Of a DNA stretch of 64,000 nt, positions 13,296-25,588 are shown one piece after another. The stretch spans positions 62,001-126,000 of the forward strand of contig NOWV01000189.1 in NCBI GenBank assembly GCA_003344405.1. Reading direction: 5' to 3'. Under the pieces are notes generated by a model. It did no database searches. It worked only from the letters and a program-made list of their open reading frames with translations, and was not told the origin of the DNA. Source of the stretch: Trichoplax sp. H2 (taxonomy: Eukaryota > Placozoa > Uniplacotomia > Trichoplacea). The translations under genes and the position numbers were made by a program. Positions within the stretch are counted from its first letter, which is position 1, and the number at the start of each line of letters is the position of its first letter.

Positions 13296-14270
13296 ACTCC
13301 ATTGTTTTAGATAAGTTCGTATCGATATCATTCAAGTCACTCCAAAAATGTGACAAAATAAAATTATTATATAAAATTTGTGCTGTAATTGTCAGCAGAT
13401 TAATAGGAATCAAGTATTACGGATGAAAATTGCGTTTAATCAACTATAATTATGTGGCACCTGCCAGTGTAAATTATATTATTGATACTATACGTGTATT
13501 ATCTATAAATGTACGGGTAAGAAACTCTACCATGATTAAAAGAAAGAACTTAGGATCTGCTAATTAATTCGAAATTTGTGACGTTTATAGCTTTGTACGA
13601 TTCATAACGGTAGTTATTTCAGTTAGATCATTTTTGATTTAAGTTATCATCCTTTTTCTAACGCTAATTTGTTGAAAATATTAGATCATATTCGAGGTTA
13701 AACTAATTTACGGTCATGCTTTTAATTATGATAATAATTTCTAATACAACATTGAATTTAAAATATTGGTAACTTTCCAGCTTTGAATTACAAGGATTAG
13801 ATTACAATCCTATTTCAATTTACAAAGGCTTTTAATAACTCAAGATTATTAACGGCTGTAAATCGAACATTGACTTGACCCTTTATTTTGCCAGACTGGT
13901 AACAAATTGATCATCGCAAGTTTAAATTGTTTCCCACATTAATAGATCTGTGATTAGAAACAAGAATATAATAATACATGGCTTAAATATTTACAACATT
14001 ATGCTTGATCATTTAATAAATATTTGTCCATAGTTTCTGTGATAAATAAATCAAGATAAATAATGTATACGTGTACAGTTACAAAAATAGGCTGTAGTTC
14101 AATCCTCGATAATGGCTTAACCCATAACTGGGCAATAAGTAATCAATTTTTTAGTAGACCTTGTGTTACAAATCTAATTTACTAAAGTCTTCCATTATCT
14201 TTTGCATAAGTAAACTATCGCAGCCAGTCCTAATGTTTTAACGCGCGAATCGGGTCGTAGTCTATCCTAC
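13296..14270. repeat. Repeat block A, copy 1 (about 970 bp)
   Basis: It aligns over nearly its whole length with 24,474-25,455. Shared landmarks in order are GTTTTAGATAAGTTCGTATC, GATTAATAGGAATCAAG, TATAATTATGTGGC, CATGCTTTTAATTATGATAA, TCAATCCTCG and ATAACTGGGCAATAAGT. Differences are substitutions and small indels, so both copies are old. No protein frame survives. It could be a non-autonomous element or part of a segmental duplication. Confidence 0.85.
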
Positions 14271-14329
14271 GAAATGAGATTTTCGTTAATGATTTTAATA
14301 CGGTTCCCTAATTGGACCGTTATTAATTC

Positions 14330-14922
14330 ATAGGATCTTGTATGGATATCTACTTGTATTCTTGTAGTGTACAAAATCAACAGTACTGTGTAGAGGAGAA
14401 TGGAGATCCTTTGCAATGTTGCATCATCTGATGAAATTTATTACAAAGTCAGAGTTTACTGCATTAAACTCGCATTTGCACTAAGTCATCTATGTTGATA
14501 TAGATCCAATATCCCTACAGCCTACTCAATATAACCTTGCCAGCAGAAGTATGTGGCTTCTGTTTAACTTAGTAGTGTTGTACCTATAAATCGTGACAAG
14601 TAGAGAAATCCTTCTAGGCGAATGTGTATCTGATACAGTATCCATCATACTTTGGCGTGAACCGGTGAACGATCCCTTGACTATCTTAACAATTGCTTCC
14701 TGAAATGAACAAGGTAGACTAAAATAATCATGATTTTACCGACAAACTTTTGGTACATAGGCATATCTGCAAGCTAACTTGCCCTTTGAAAGGAAGAATG
14801 CAGTTGCATTGGCCATTTTATCTCCTCTTAAAGTAGCCAACACATAATGCTATTGGCTTGATTTTAGCAACAATATCACAAAGTTGCCGACAATATGATG
14901 ATAAAATAGCAGCTTGTGATTG
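14330..14922. repeat. Repeat block B, copy 1 (about 590 bp)
   Basis: It is a close match to 26,450-26,607 plus 27,266-27,695. Shared landmarks are ATAGGATCTTGTATGGATAT, AGAGGAGAATGGAGATCC, CGTGACAAGTAGAGAAATCC and GGCGTGAACCGGTGAACGAT. It is uninterrupted here, whereas copy 2 carries a ~658-bp insertion. A third, more diverged copy spans 16,430-16,655 and 18,790-19,170. Confidence 0.88.
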
Positions 14923-15189
14923 TTATATATAGATGCAGTACTATATCTACTTATTAGTATTTACGATATAGAGTACTTAGATTGTGGAATCACTTAAATT
15001 AATAGACTATAATTTCGCTGTATATTCTTATAAATATATATATTTCTACTTAAACGTGTTTTACACACACATTAATCGTACCATATGTAAAGTAATTTGG
15101 GAAATGTATAAATAAATGATTCTGATTAATTAATTAACGATTCTTAATTAAATCTACTACCAATTACCACGAACATAAGAGTAATCCAT

Positions 15190-15365
15190 TTAGATTAGAT
15201 CAAAAATCTCTGTTAACTTAATGAATAGCCCATTCTACATTTAATGAAGAAGAGGGGTAGTTAATATGTCATTTCGCTGGCTTAAGGCCAATTTGATGAG
15301 TTGCTGTCGAAAGTCGATAGAAAGACTGCCGGCTGCTGGCCTTGAAATTGGGATCCACTACTGAA
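15190..15365. repeat. Repeat block C, copy 1 (about 175 bp)
   Basis: It matches 27,697-27,872 and shares AGATCAAAAATCTC, GTTAACTTAAT and GACTGCCGGCTGCTGGCCTT. In copy 2, block C follows block B directly. Here about 260 bp (14,925-15,185) separate them, probably an insertion. Confidence 0.8.
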
Positions 15366-15544
15366 TTATATTACTTCAATATCTTAAACTAAATACAGCT
15401 TGGTTCATCAACTGTTGGACGATATCATTAATAGCTGAACCTTCTATAATAAGGCTGTGCTGTAAGTTTAGCATCTAACACGTGCTATACAATGAATGGA
15501 GAGTTTATAAAGCTTGCAACGATTATTATTATCGTATTTGCTCT

Positions 15545-16150
15545 TTTTCTCTACAAATCAGTGGCATTTCTTATACTCGTACTCTACGCGTGCAACACGT
15601 TCGTGGCATGCTCTTCAACTAAATAAAATGTTAATATGATTATTTGCATTAATTGATATTCTTTATTACTATGCTATATGCACAGCCTTCTTGTTATTAA
15701 TGGCTACTAGCTAACCTCCATCTCATTCCAATAACCCTAAATTCTAGTTTTAAATACTGTACCCAACTTCAAGCAATGGCTATCACGCCATACAAATGCC
15801 TGAATCTACTACAAGACGCTATCGTAGTATTTCACAAATACCAAATACTAACCAAAAGATAGAGAAATTACTATTTGATGCTAGTGTATCCTTTTTTACA
15901 TTACAGTATCTTATACGTAAATCTATTAGCAGCTATTAATTTTAACATTAACATTAACATTATTGACATTACAGATTGACTATATAGAGACAGGGGGTAC
16001 AAGGTGAAGGTACTAATTAATCAATCGACTACGCCGATGTTTAGCAATTTCGCAATGATATTTTGTTAGCATTTATTGAAAATTTTATATAGGACCTATC
16101 AACAGCTTTATGACTGGAGAATTATGTAGATAAAGGCATTACTAGACTGT
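15545..16150. repeat. Repeat block D, copy 1 (about 600 bp)
   Basis: It matches 23,785-24,350 in order, sharing a TGGCATTT.TTATACTC.TACTCTACG block, GCTATC.CGCCAT, AGAGAAATTACTATT, a TTACATTACA block, and CATCAACAG....ACTGGAGAATTATGT. This copy contains the empty site of the 82-bp hairpin element found in copy 2. Confidence 0.82.
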
Positions 16151-17542
16151 ACTATTTTACTCATATTTTAGTTATTGAAATAGGCATCTCTAGAATAATC
16201 CGCAAGCATTATCATGCCTATGCTTTCTTAGCTAAACTATTAGTAGACTCGTAGTATTGCGTTAGTTCTCTGTAGTGGTTTAAATTTCCTCATTACAAAT
16301 TTCGATTGTAACAATGTGTGTAACCTTAAAAATCCTTGACGATATCGAATTTCACTTAACTATTAATCTATCTTACAGTTATTCAAATAGAAAGATAAAA
16401 ACCGAATAGAATCTTGTATACTCACGGACAATCTGAAATACTTTTACAGTGTGTAAGTAAACAGTATACTGGAGACTCTTTCCAATATTTTAAATCATCT
16501 AATGAAATTTAATTTATTTCAAATTCAGGATTAACTACATTAATCTCGTTCTAGCAATAAACAATCGACGTGCATATTGATATTTATTCAGTATTCCTAC
16601 AGTCTACTCAACATAACCATATTAGCAGAACTATTTGACACATGTTTAAATAGGAATTATTGATTATACGTGTATAATTATAGTAACTAGTAGTTTAGCC
16701 TGTCGCGTTGCTGACGGATCGTGACTCACAACATTAGTTTATATTACAGTTATTGTACTACAGTATTGCAAATATTAATGTAAATACATGTCATAGAATT
16801 GTAGTATTTTACAGTTTACCCATCGTGCATCGTCACAACCGATGATGATTACGCGCTATGTTACTGTATAGCGGAAGGCCAGCAACCCATTGTCAAAATA
16901 TTTTCTAAGACAGAAATCAAGGGTATAGAACTTGTAATTTCGTTATGATAATTCTTCGATAACGCTATTTTTAGAAGTTATTAATATCCAATCTGTGAGT
17001 CACTAAAGATCATCATCACAACATTTCGAATCTTAATTAACTTTCTGCGCTGATATATCTTTGGAAAAGGTACACATTTCTGAAGGCACAGTACTATACC
17101 GTATGTGTCTCGTTGACATCTTTTTAAATGGAGCTCTTGCAATAGTAGGGAATCGTAATTCACCCAGATTCAATAACCAATGACAATAAATATTATAGCT
17201 TTCTAGCTATTGTTGAAATACTTTATGATCATTAGCTGCTCTCTTGGAGTTTTACATATTATTTCTTAGCTTTAAGGATATATAAATTTCTTCATAACGG
17301 ATATGTGTGTGATATTTTCGGCAATAAGATAGCTGAAGATCCAAAAGGTTGAAGTATACAATAAAGAACCAAGTATTAGAGAAATGTTCTTATTTTTATT
17401 TTAAGAAATGTTGGCAAATATAAGAACAGTGCAGGCTACCTTAGCTTTACGAGGTATATTGCTATAAGTATAGTATTTTGGGTGTGTCCGTATATGTAAT
17501 ATCATGGCTTACATTAAAACATCGCACAAACTCTGTGCCACA

Positions 17543-17630
17543 GAGTTCATCAGGTGCTTCCAAAAGGTGTTGATGACCGATAGGTACCTCATCCCATACT
17601 AAAATCGATGCTCCTTGAAGTAATCTACCA
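17543..17630 (-). pseudogene. PIF1/Helitron-type helicase remnant
   Basis: The minus strand encodes GRLLQGASILVWDEVPIGHQ followed by HLLEAPDEL. This resembles the Walker B region of PIF1-like helicases and Helitron Rep/Hel proteins (typical form: LIIWDEAPM..R..FEALDRTLRDI). The WDE of Walker B is intact. The frame degenerates on both sides: no Walker A segment could be joined upstream and no motif III region downstream. It lies in an insertion that splits an older repeat copy, consistent with a decayed mobile element. The match is short, so the family call is moderate. Confidence 0.5.
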
Positions 17631-18169
17631 GATACCTGATATAGTATGATGAAGTTTCGTCTAAAATACGTCATTATTGCGGACTACGGATAGCACGATA
17701 GCAATGAACTTCCAATACCTCACACAGATTTGAGAAATATCTTTAAATACTAATTTTTCCCTGTAATTCTGAGTTGTCATACATAGATTATATAGCTAGC
17801 AAAGCACCGCAGTTACTTTCGTTTCTTTGTAATCATGTCAAAGAAATACCAATTACAAATTTAGAATTTATCATCTTTTCCTTGCTAATTTGGTTATAAG
17901 TCATTCATATTAATACTTAGCTTACTACAGCATACGCGTACTTTAAAATGATTGATTGATAAAATTGCATTTTGGCTTTAATTCCGTCTCTTTTTTAATT
18001 TTCTCTTATACCTATATATAGCTAGCAAAGTACTGTGATATGAAATAAGAGATTCACTTCCGTTTCTTTTTAGATAGTAACAAAATGTCTGCAACTACGT
18101 TATTATGATTTCATTCTATCTCTTCAGTAAATTACTTAATCATTTTTGTAGAAGGTATTAGTTTTAGTT

Positions 18170-18725
18170 TCTCGATAAAATTTTACTTTCATCATTATTT
18201 TTAGATTTTTTCATTATATGTTCTTACTTTTTAGACTCTATATGACATGTACTCCACAATTTTTGTAGATATTTTTACGGGTTATGCACGTGTATTCCTT
18301 CTTGTCAGCCTTATCGTTTTTTTTTTGATTTTTCATTATATGTTAGTTATTACTCTTTAGATTCAGTATGCCATTTATCCTACCATTTTTATAGACTATA
18401 TTGCGGGTTATGCACGCGTACAACTTCTTGCCAGCGCATTTTTGCCGAGGAACTTTGTATTGTAGATTTACAATATTTATACAGAAACTCTTTATTGTAC
18501 TGTAGATGCTATTTCTTCCTCGACATTTACTCTTTCCTTTACCGTTACTTTATCATTTGAGTAGATGTTACTGCGGATCATCCATACGTGTTCATTCTTG
18601 TTAGCATATATTTTTGTATATTGAAGATGTTATTGTCTTTTTATTCTCTACGACATTTACCCTTCCTTTACCATTTTTTTAGCATTATTACAGATCGCAT
18701 GGTTGCTCATCCCGTTCTTTCAATA
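18170..18725. repeat. Degenerate tandem repeat, unit roughly 115-130 bp
   Basis: About four units contain variants of a TTATTACTCTTTAGATTC...GACATTTACTC...ACCATTTTT.TAGA...GCGGGTTATGCACGTGTA...TTCTTG.CAGC theme. The units are strongly diverged. A related two-unit pattern (TATATAGCTAGCAAAG) lies just upstream at about 17,790 and 18,015. Confidence 0.6.
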
Positions 18726-19957
18726 TAGTATCTTCCTATGCAGGGGTATAAATTCAACAACAATTATAGGGTAGCAAGGGGGTTCTATTGTTAGTACTAG
18801 CGTATGAATTGTGATAACTGTAGAGAAATTCATCTAATTAAATGTATGTCGGATATACACCATAAATACTTGTAATACACAGTAAGGTGAATCGGCGCAC
18901 AATCCCTTGGCAATTTTAATAACTGCTAAATATATACCTATATACTGTTACATATATATCATGAATGAATAAAATAGACTAAAATAACGTAATATTGTCG
19001 ACAACCTTTGGCATACACATATAAGCATATTTACTAGTTAACTTGCCCCTTGCAAGGACTAATACGGTTACATTGGCCATTTTGTCCATGTATATTATTC
19101 TTGGCTTTATGATTGCAATAACACACAATGTTGTTGACAATATGATAATGAAATAGCTAGTAATCCATTTTCTAAATAAAATAGCTTAAAAATCTCTAAC
19201 CTAATCTATTAATCTTTCTATCCTTATTAGTAGTCCCTGATTGTATCCATCTGTTCAAAATTTAAGCCAACAACAATTATGTAATAAATGTGTCTCATAA
19301 TAACTATCTTAGTCAAATGTTATTTTCTGAAAGGCTTTTATTACAAGGTTAAAGAATAGTAGAGCAATAATTAATTACTACAAGAATTTAGTCTAAAATC
19401 TAAAGTATTACTAGCTCAAAGCGAAGTGAAATCTTTTCTCCTCTGTGAGCTCATCTCTGCATTTCTTATAAACATTTCGTTAAATATATTTATGACAACT
19501 TGATTAATCTACAATCAGACATGAATTATCAAACAAAATATTTTTTCTCTAATGGTACATTATTATTTTCTGCAATCTAAATCATCCTACTTAAGACGCC
19601 ATGACTCTTCTATTTACGTCTAGGCCCTTTCTCTGAAGGGCATTTTAACAACCACAGGGTTTCTAGCTACATAAATCTTGTAACATAATTAGTCAACTGG
19701 CTACTATTAGTCATCAACAATTTCTAATATGGTAGCTCAATGATCACTAGTATCAATCTGAAGACAAAATTTACTACAGAATAAACTAAAATTTGTACTC
19801 GATACTGAGTTATCAGAGACGAGATTAGTAGGGTAAATCATACTTCGGTGATATTCGACTTCTTCGGCGTTTGTTGTATCTTTTTCTACGGTTTCTAGAA
19901 GCTTTAAAGTCTCTGTGATTGCTTTTCCGTGCTTCAAAAATTTGTTTCCATTTATTA

Positions 19958-22728
19958 TTAATAGTTGTCATCATTTTGCGACATACGCAACCTTAACCCA
20001 TGGATAACACCTTCCTTTGTTATAATCCCTTCGCAAGTATCCTCACACATAGTCGGCTTGGAGTCATCGCTAATACAATTTTCCAGCTGCATTTTTTTCA
20101 TCCATTCGCACATTTTCTTGCATATGGTCAGCTTTGAGTTATTGCTAATACAATTTTTCCAACAACTTATTAGAAGTGGTACAAATAACCAGTACCAAAA
20201 GAAACTAACATTTTTATGAATGAGATTGATATAAGGACTACATTTAACCCATAAACAGTAATTTTGGTTAATAATAAGAAAAATAAAATGGATGCAAGGG
20301 ATTAAAATGAGTAGAACTTTAATTACACCTACTACCTTGTTATCATCACCCGTTTGTTGGTTTAGAAATTTCATATTAATTGCCCAACCGTTATCCGTTG
20401 CCTTATATAATTTTTTTTTGTAATTTTCATTTATTCTACTTTCTGATGTCGTTTCATTATAATGATCGCAAACCGCAGATTTTAAATCATTGATTAATTC
20501 ATGATCTAATGTAGCATTGCCTTCTTGATTAATAATTACAATAGTAAAATTTTCGAAACTAAATTTCCCATTGTTGACAATGACTTCAAGCTTAATCTTG
20601 CATCCCATGCCATTTTTGCCGCGCTCTTCTAACTTGTTCGTAACATTATTCCGTAATTTTTCATCGAGATCACAAACAAGCACGTCGTTGTTGTCTGAGC
20701 ATATTTTCTGCAGCGAATTGTCTATGTAGAACAAGATAGAATTAATTTAGAACATAGCCCTGTAGTTAGTCTGGATGATAGCACATCTGATCGTCATAAA
20801 ATACTACTATTTTTAGAAACATAAATCTTTGATGTAAATACACAGCATAATTACATTCCAAAGGTAACGTCTTTTTTCTAAGCATGACTGATACAGCTTT
20901 CTGGAATTGCCTTTCCATTATATTAATGCTTTTATAGCATGCCTTCATTGCATTTTCTTTTGATTGACAAAGATTTTCTAGCTGAAAAATGATCACAGAC
21001 AATGGCAAGGACGATCTACAAGTGGAATATAAAGTGTTTAAATCCAAGTTCTCGAGGCTTAATGTATTTCCTGATCCATAAATTTCATAATATGTAGTCG
21101 TAACTAAAGCCAATACTAGCCAAGAAAACTTAAATATATAATTAATTACACGTAGAAAATTTCTTGCTTTCTTCAAGATTGAGTGGTATGATGATTTTTC
21201 AGTCTTCGTACTCTTTTTTTCAGGCTTACGGTCACCATAAATGCTTGAGCTCAAAATAGTGGTTAAAATTCCTAAATATGCTAGCCCCAAAAATCCTGAA
21301 TATTGTGAGTCCGGTGTGCAGCAATAAATTTCTGTCTTACTTTGCTGGTTAAGAGATCTCACTTTATTGTGATTATTAGGTAGACTTACTAGATTCCCAA
21401 TCAATATAATTAAAATCATTAAACATATGAAGCAGCGTAATACCGAAAAACTTGAGGTAAATAACGCCATAAAAGTAATTTCTTGAGTTTCGGATACTGA
21501 ACAATAACCATTTTTATCCCTATAGTATAATGTAATAATACAAATCATTCATCCTGCATTATTAAATTTCATTCACATATTAATAATTCATATTTCTATA
21601 GAATCACTACGAATTTGCCGATTTTTAATATAGTTTTGATTTAAGGTTTATCTAGGAGAGAAGTATAGTTTATTTCACGTTTCCCGGCAATGGAAGATCG
21701 TTGGTGCATGCACGTTTGGTTGTATTGCAGGTAAATATCTTATGGACAGCCCTAATACTGCATTTGCTACATTTTTCACGGTATGTCTGTAATTTAATGT
21801 TGTTTGGCCTTCGAGAAAGTGATTCAGGTTTTGTGTTGGTAATTGAAGAGTCTACTTTATTGCTGATGTTGTCACATACCCTATTTTACACTACTAGTAA
21901 CTTATGAATAGAACACGTATAGTATGCAATAGAGCATATCTCATCTTAATGTACTAGCCAACCAGACGTTGACACCTGTTAGTTCTATATTGGTATTATA
22001 GTACACTATACTGTATATCGATTTTCCTTTCGACACTTGATGGTTCGCTTTCGTACACTCTTCCTCGTCGCTCTTGTTATCTTGCTCATCAATAAAAACC
22101 TATCTCTTACTGTATCTTGTGTATCAATTTTTTATCAGACCATAAGAAATATTACAGATAGTACACTACATTAGACCCTGATAGCATGAATCACCTTAAC
22201 ATACAATTACGCAGAGATATTACATTACGGTTATATCTACAATATCGATAGCATTTTAATGATACGGTTGCAGAAATGATACCGAACAATTAGTCAATTC
22301 GCTATCAATCTTTTCAACAAACAACACTCTACACTAAACGAGCAAGCTACAGTAATACAAGAAAATTAGACTATTTTGTTCTCTTACCTTGTCGATGAAC
22401 ACTCTTCCTCCAATGGCTTACAAAGTCGACTTTTTTCCTTCACTACTACTAATAAGATCAGTACTGAAAAGAAGAAAGTTAAATAAATAAAAACTATAGT
22501 TTCGGCAGCTTTGCTACCATCAGGATTACTTGGGAACTCTGAAGATAGGTCAGTCGACGAAGATCGTTTAATACGTATATCTGAGGGCTGTTTCTCTCTC
22601 TCCCATGGCCAAATTGTCTTATGGTCAAGATATAGAAGATAGCTTAAGTAACTTCCCGCAAATATATGAAAAATGCATTCAAAGATAAGTAGAACACTAA
22701 AACAGACTAGGCATAGGTTGCACGCCAT
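19958..22728 (-). CDS. Unrecognised cysteine-rich multi-pass membrane protein
   Basis: The three-exon model is 22728-22388, 21519-20855, 20721-19958. It joins in phase to 1,770 nt (589 aa). The exon 1 donor is strong (AAG|GTAAGA); the second donor (GTAATT) is weaker. Hydrophobic stretches suggest about seven membrane segments, near residues 6-35, 76-97, 138-160, 185-207, 235-258, 464-486 and 506-522. Between the fifth and sixth lies a ~200-residue cysteine-containing region with four N-glycosylation sequons (NVT, NFT, NAT, NET), probably exposed outside the cell or in the lumen. The C-terminus carries two tandem 25-residue units of the form C-X9-C-X3-C with Lys/Asp-rich spacers. No family was recognised, and no function is proposed. 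It sits alone between repeat blocks. Individual exons are well supported as coding; the joining is inference. Confidence 0.55.
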
Positions 22729-23784
22729 AATTGTAGATTTACTCTAGCGATTTCTAATTTATTGCTTATAGCAAAAGAATTGCAGTGTACAAATTGTTTC
22801 AACCCCGGAAAACTCGAGGGCACGTGTGCAGAGCGATAGCTATGACATTAATCGTCTATTGTATGCGTGTATATTCGTATACTATATCACGACGATACAT
22901 ACATTCTCCATTCGTAGTAGACAATGCATAGCATGCTTGCCTCGATATGCGGAAGTTATAAAGAAATAAATAATCCTGTAAAGTACTTTCGGTCGCATAA
23001 GGTATGGCTTAAAGGTTTAAATTACATTATCTGAATTAATTAAGTTCATAGTGAAAACAATACAAGTAATCTTTTAATGCTCTATTTATCAGTTGAAATT
23101 ACTTGTTGACTTTTCTGCATGACAGTGCAGCTTAAGATCGAATAAGAATAACAAATTGACGATTCATTCACGTAAAGATATAGTCCTGGATTATTATTCA
23201 ATATTTTAAAACCAATTTCGTTACCGATTCATCGCTGTGATATATGCCAATCACGAAATTCCAAAATTTAGAAAAATAAGGGCTTTATTGAATCTTATAC
23301 AAAGATCAACTACACAGTTCTACTGTAGCCGAATACTACTTCTAAAGACTTCTTGAACGAACTAACAGAATAATCTAAAGTTGCATGCTTTTATACTTTC
23401 CGTAGCATTCGCAGCTACAATCCGCATGGCAACCTTTTACCTTATTATACACATAGTTAAATTATTCTTAGTAAGACTATTCTACTGCGGACCATCATTA
23501 ATCCAATATGCATACGACTATAATACTTACGCAGACATTATTCACACCAGCCAAAGTAGAATGAATTAACCATATCCTAATATATGATTTACAGTTCTAT
23601 TTTTACCCATAGCCTTATTAGTAACTCAACAGCTTACTGTATATAGTCATCTGTACTCTAGCATAGAGTCTCTACCACTACAGTCTATAGTTATAGTTAC
23701 CAAATATCTCTTAGGATAAATATCTACCGTACATTATGCTACACATGGCTAACAGTCTACAATCACAATACATTATTTACCTGT
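22729..23784. other. Intergenic, no feature seen
   Basis: This is the 5' flank of the membrane-protein gene and the approach to repeat block D copy 2. No exon or RNA gene was supported. Confidence 0.4.
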
Positions 23785-24350
23785 GCCTCGACAATAAGTG
23801 GCATTTTTATACTCATACTCTACGTGTGAAGTACATTCGTGGCACGTTCTTTAAGTAAATGGTAGCTTAGCGAGCTTATCTGATTTGGTATTCTTTAATA
23901 TTAAATTACAGTGCTGTACTAACCGAAGGTCTATGGCTATCAAGCCATCCGAATCCACTACAAGTCGAAGGACTTCTCGATAAAACATGATTCCTCAAAA
24001 ATAGAAAAATATTAATCTAATCATTTTTTATCGAGAAGTCCCTAGTACAACACGCTACCGTAGTGCGCCATAAATACTAAATGCAAACCAAAAGAGAAAT
24101 TACTATTGGATACTACTTTTTTCTTTTTTTACATTACACTCTCTTATATTGTACGTATATACAGTATATTAGCTACTATAAACATTACAGCTTGACTTTA
24201 AACAGACGGACATGCGAGTACATGGAGAAAATACTGATAAATGTTTCGGTTATGCCGGCGTCTAGCAATTTTGTAGCCTTTATTGATATATTTCTATATA
24301 GGACCCATCAACAGTTCCATAACTGGAGAATTATGTCGAAAAAGATAGTA
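23785..24350. repeat. Repeat block D, copy 2
   Basis: Diverged partner of 15,545-16,150. It differs from copy 1 by substitutions and by a clean 82-bp hairpin insertion at 23,964-24,045. Confidence 0.82.
23964..24045. mobile_element. 82-bp hairpin MITE-like element
   Basis: The ends are inverted repeats: left AAGGACTTCTCGATAAAA, right TTTTTTATCGAGAAGTCC. TACAA flanks it on both sides (23,959-23,963 and 24,046-24,050), while the matching position in block D copy 1 (near 15,800) has a single TACAA and no element. That is an empty-site comparison for one insertion event. The duplication may be TACAA (5 bp) or TA with a slightly longer element; the two readings give the same sequence. No coding capacity, so it would have been mobilised by an unlinked transposase. 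Confidence 0.75.
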
Positions 24351-24473
24351 GTACATTCACTTTCTAGTAAATGACTCTTCCCCACACTTGATGTTGATAG
24401 TATCGTTTTTGTTCAGATCAGTACAATAATGTAACGCAGAGTAGATTCGTATTTTATACGTGTACTTGCGTAT

Positions 24474-25455
24474 TAACTCCAATGTTTTAGATAAGTTCGT
24501 ATCCATGTTATTCAAGGTACTCTAAAATGTGATAAAAAATTATTATACAAAATTTGTGCTTTAATAGTCGGTAGATTAATAGGAATCAAGAAATAAGGAT
24601 GAAGTTGCGTCTAATCAAGTATAATTATGTGGCGCCTGTCTGTTAGTGTGGATATATTATTGACGGTATACGCGCATTAATTATCTATAAGTGCTCGTGT
24701 AAGAAACCCTTTAGCATGATTAAAAGAAAAAAACTTCAATCAGGATCTACTAGTTAATTCGAAATTGATGCCGCTAATACTCTTTTACTATTCCTAAAGG
24801 TAATTAATCTTGATATATCATTTTTGATTAAGTTATCATCCTTTCTAACGCCAGTTTGCAAATATTAGATCATACTCATACTTACACTAATTTATGACCA
24901 TGCTTTTAATTATGATAATAATTTCTAATATAATATTTTGATTTCAACGCTGGATTACAAGGTATTTCAATTTACAAAGGCTTCAATAACTCAAGTCAAG
25001 ATTATAAACTGCAGTTAATCGAACATTGACTTTACTCTTATTCGGTAATTCTTTGCTACGACTGAAACAATCTTTAATTTGCAAGCCGGTAATAAATTGA
25101 TTATCGCAAGTTTAAATTGTTTTACATTAATAGATTGATGATTAGAAACAAGAATATAATACATGACTTAAATGTATACAAAAAAGTTACTACATTAGGC
25201 TTAATTTTAATAAATATTTGCCCATAATTTCTGTAATAAATAAATCTAGATAAATAATATACGCGCGTATGGTTACGAAAATCGGCTGTAGTTCAATCCT
25301 CGGTAATGACTTAATCCATAACTGGGCAATAAGTTACAAGTTTTTTAGTAGACCTTGTGTTACAAATCTAATTAACTAAGGTCTTCATTATCTTCTACAT
25401 AAGCAAACTATGGCACTGTTACTAATGTTTTAACAAACGCATTGGGTCGTACTAT
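24474..25455. repeat. Repeat block A, copy 2
   Basis: Partner of 13,296-14,270, co-linear throughout. It is followed here by the OXLD1-like gene rather than by block B, so one copy has been rearranged or interrupted. Confidence 0.85.
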
Positions 25456-25588
25456 ATCTTTAACTCATTCCTTTGCCAAAATTGCAAATAATTCAAAGTT
25501 TCGATAGAAATAATCCTTAGCAGCTCCAAGATGTTGTTATTACGATGGAACAGATAGAGAGGATTGTATGATTACTTTGGAATTGCTA

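Larger units (their letters stand above)
16260..19170. repeat. Diverged E/B repeat copy split by a ~2.1 kb insertion
   Basis: The left part, about 16,260-16,655, resembles 26,325-26,450 followed by block B. The right part, about 18,790-19,170, resumes block B: TGTGATAACTGTAGAGAAAT, GTGAATCGGCGCACAATCCC, AACTTGCCCCTTGCAAGGA, TGGCCATTTT. The intervening 16,655-18,790 is absent from the other copies and holds a helicase remnant and tandem arrays. Boundaries are approximate because this copy is the most diverged. Confidence 0.7.

Noticed and set aside
16981-17163. Minus-strand 60-aa frame downstream of the helicase-like remnant
   Set aside because: I tried to read it as a continuation of the PIF1-like protein in three frames; no helicase motif appears.
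19737-19937. Minus-strand 66-aa frame as a fourth exon of the membrane-protein gene
   Set aside because: No splice donor before the stop at 19,958 gives a compatible join, and the peptide has no membrane segment or repeat continuity.
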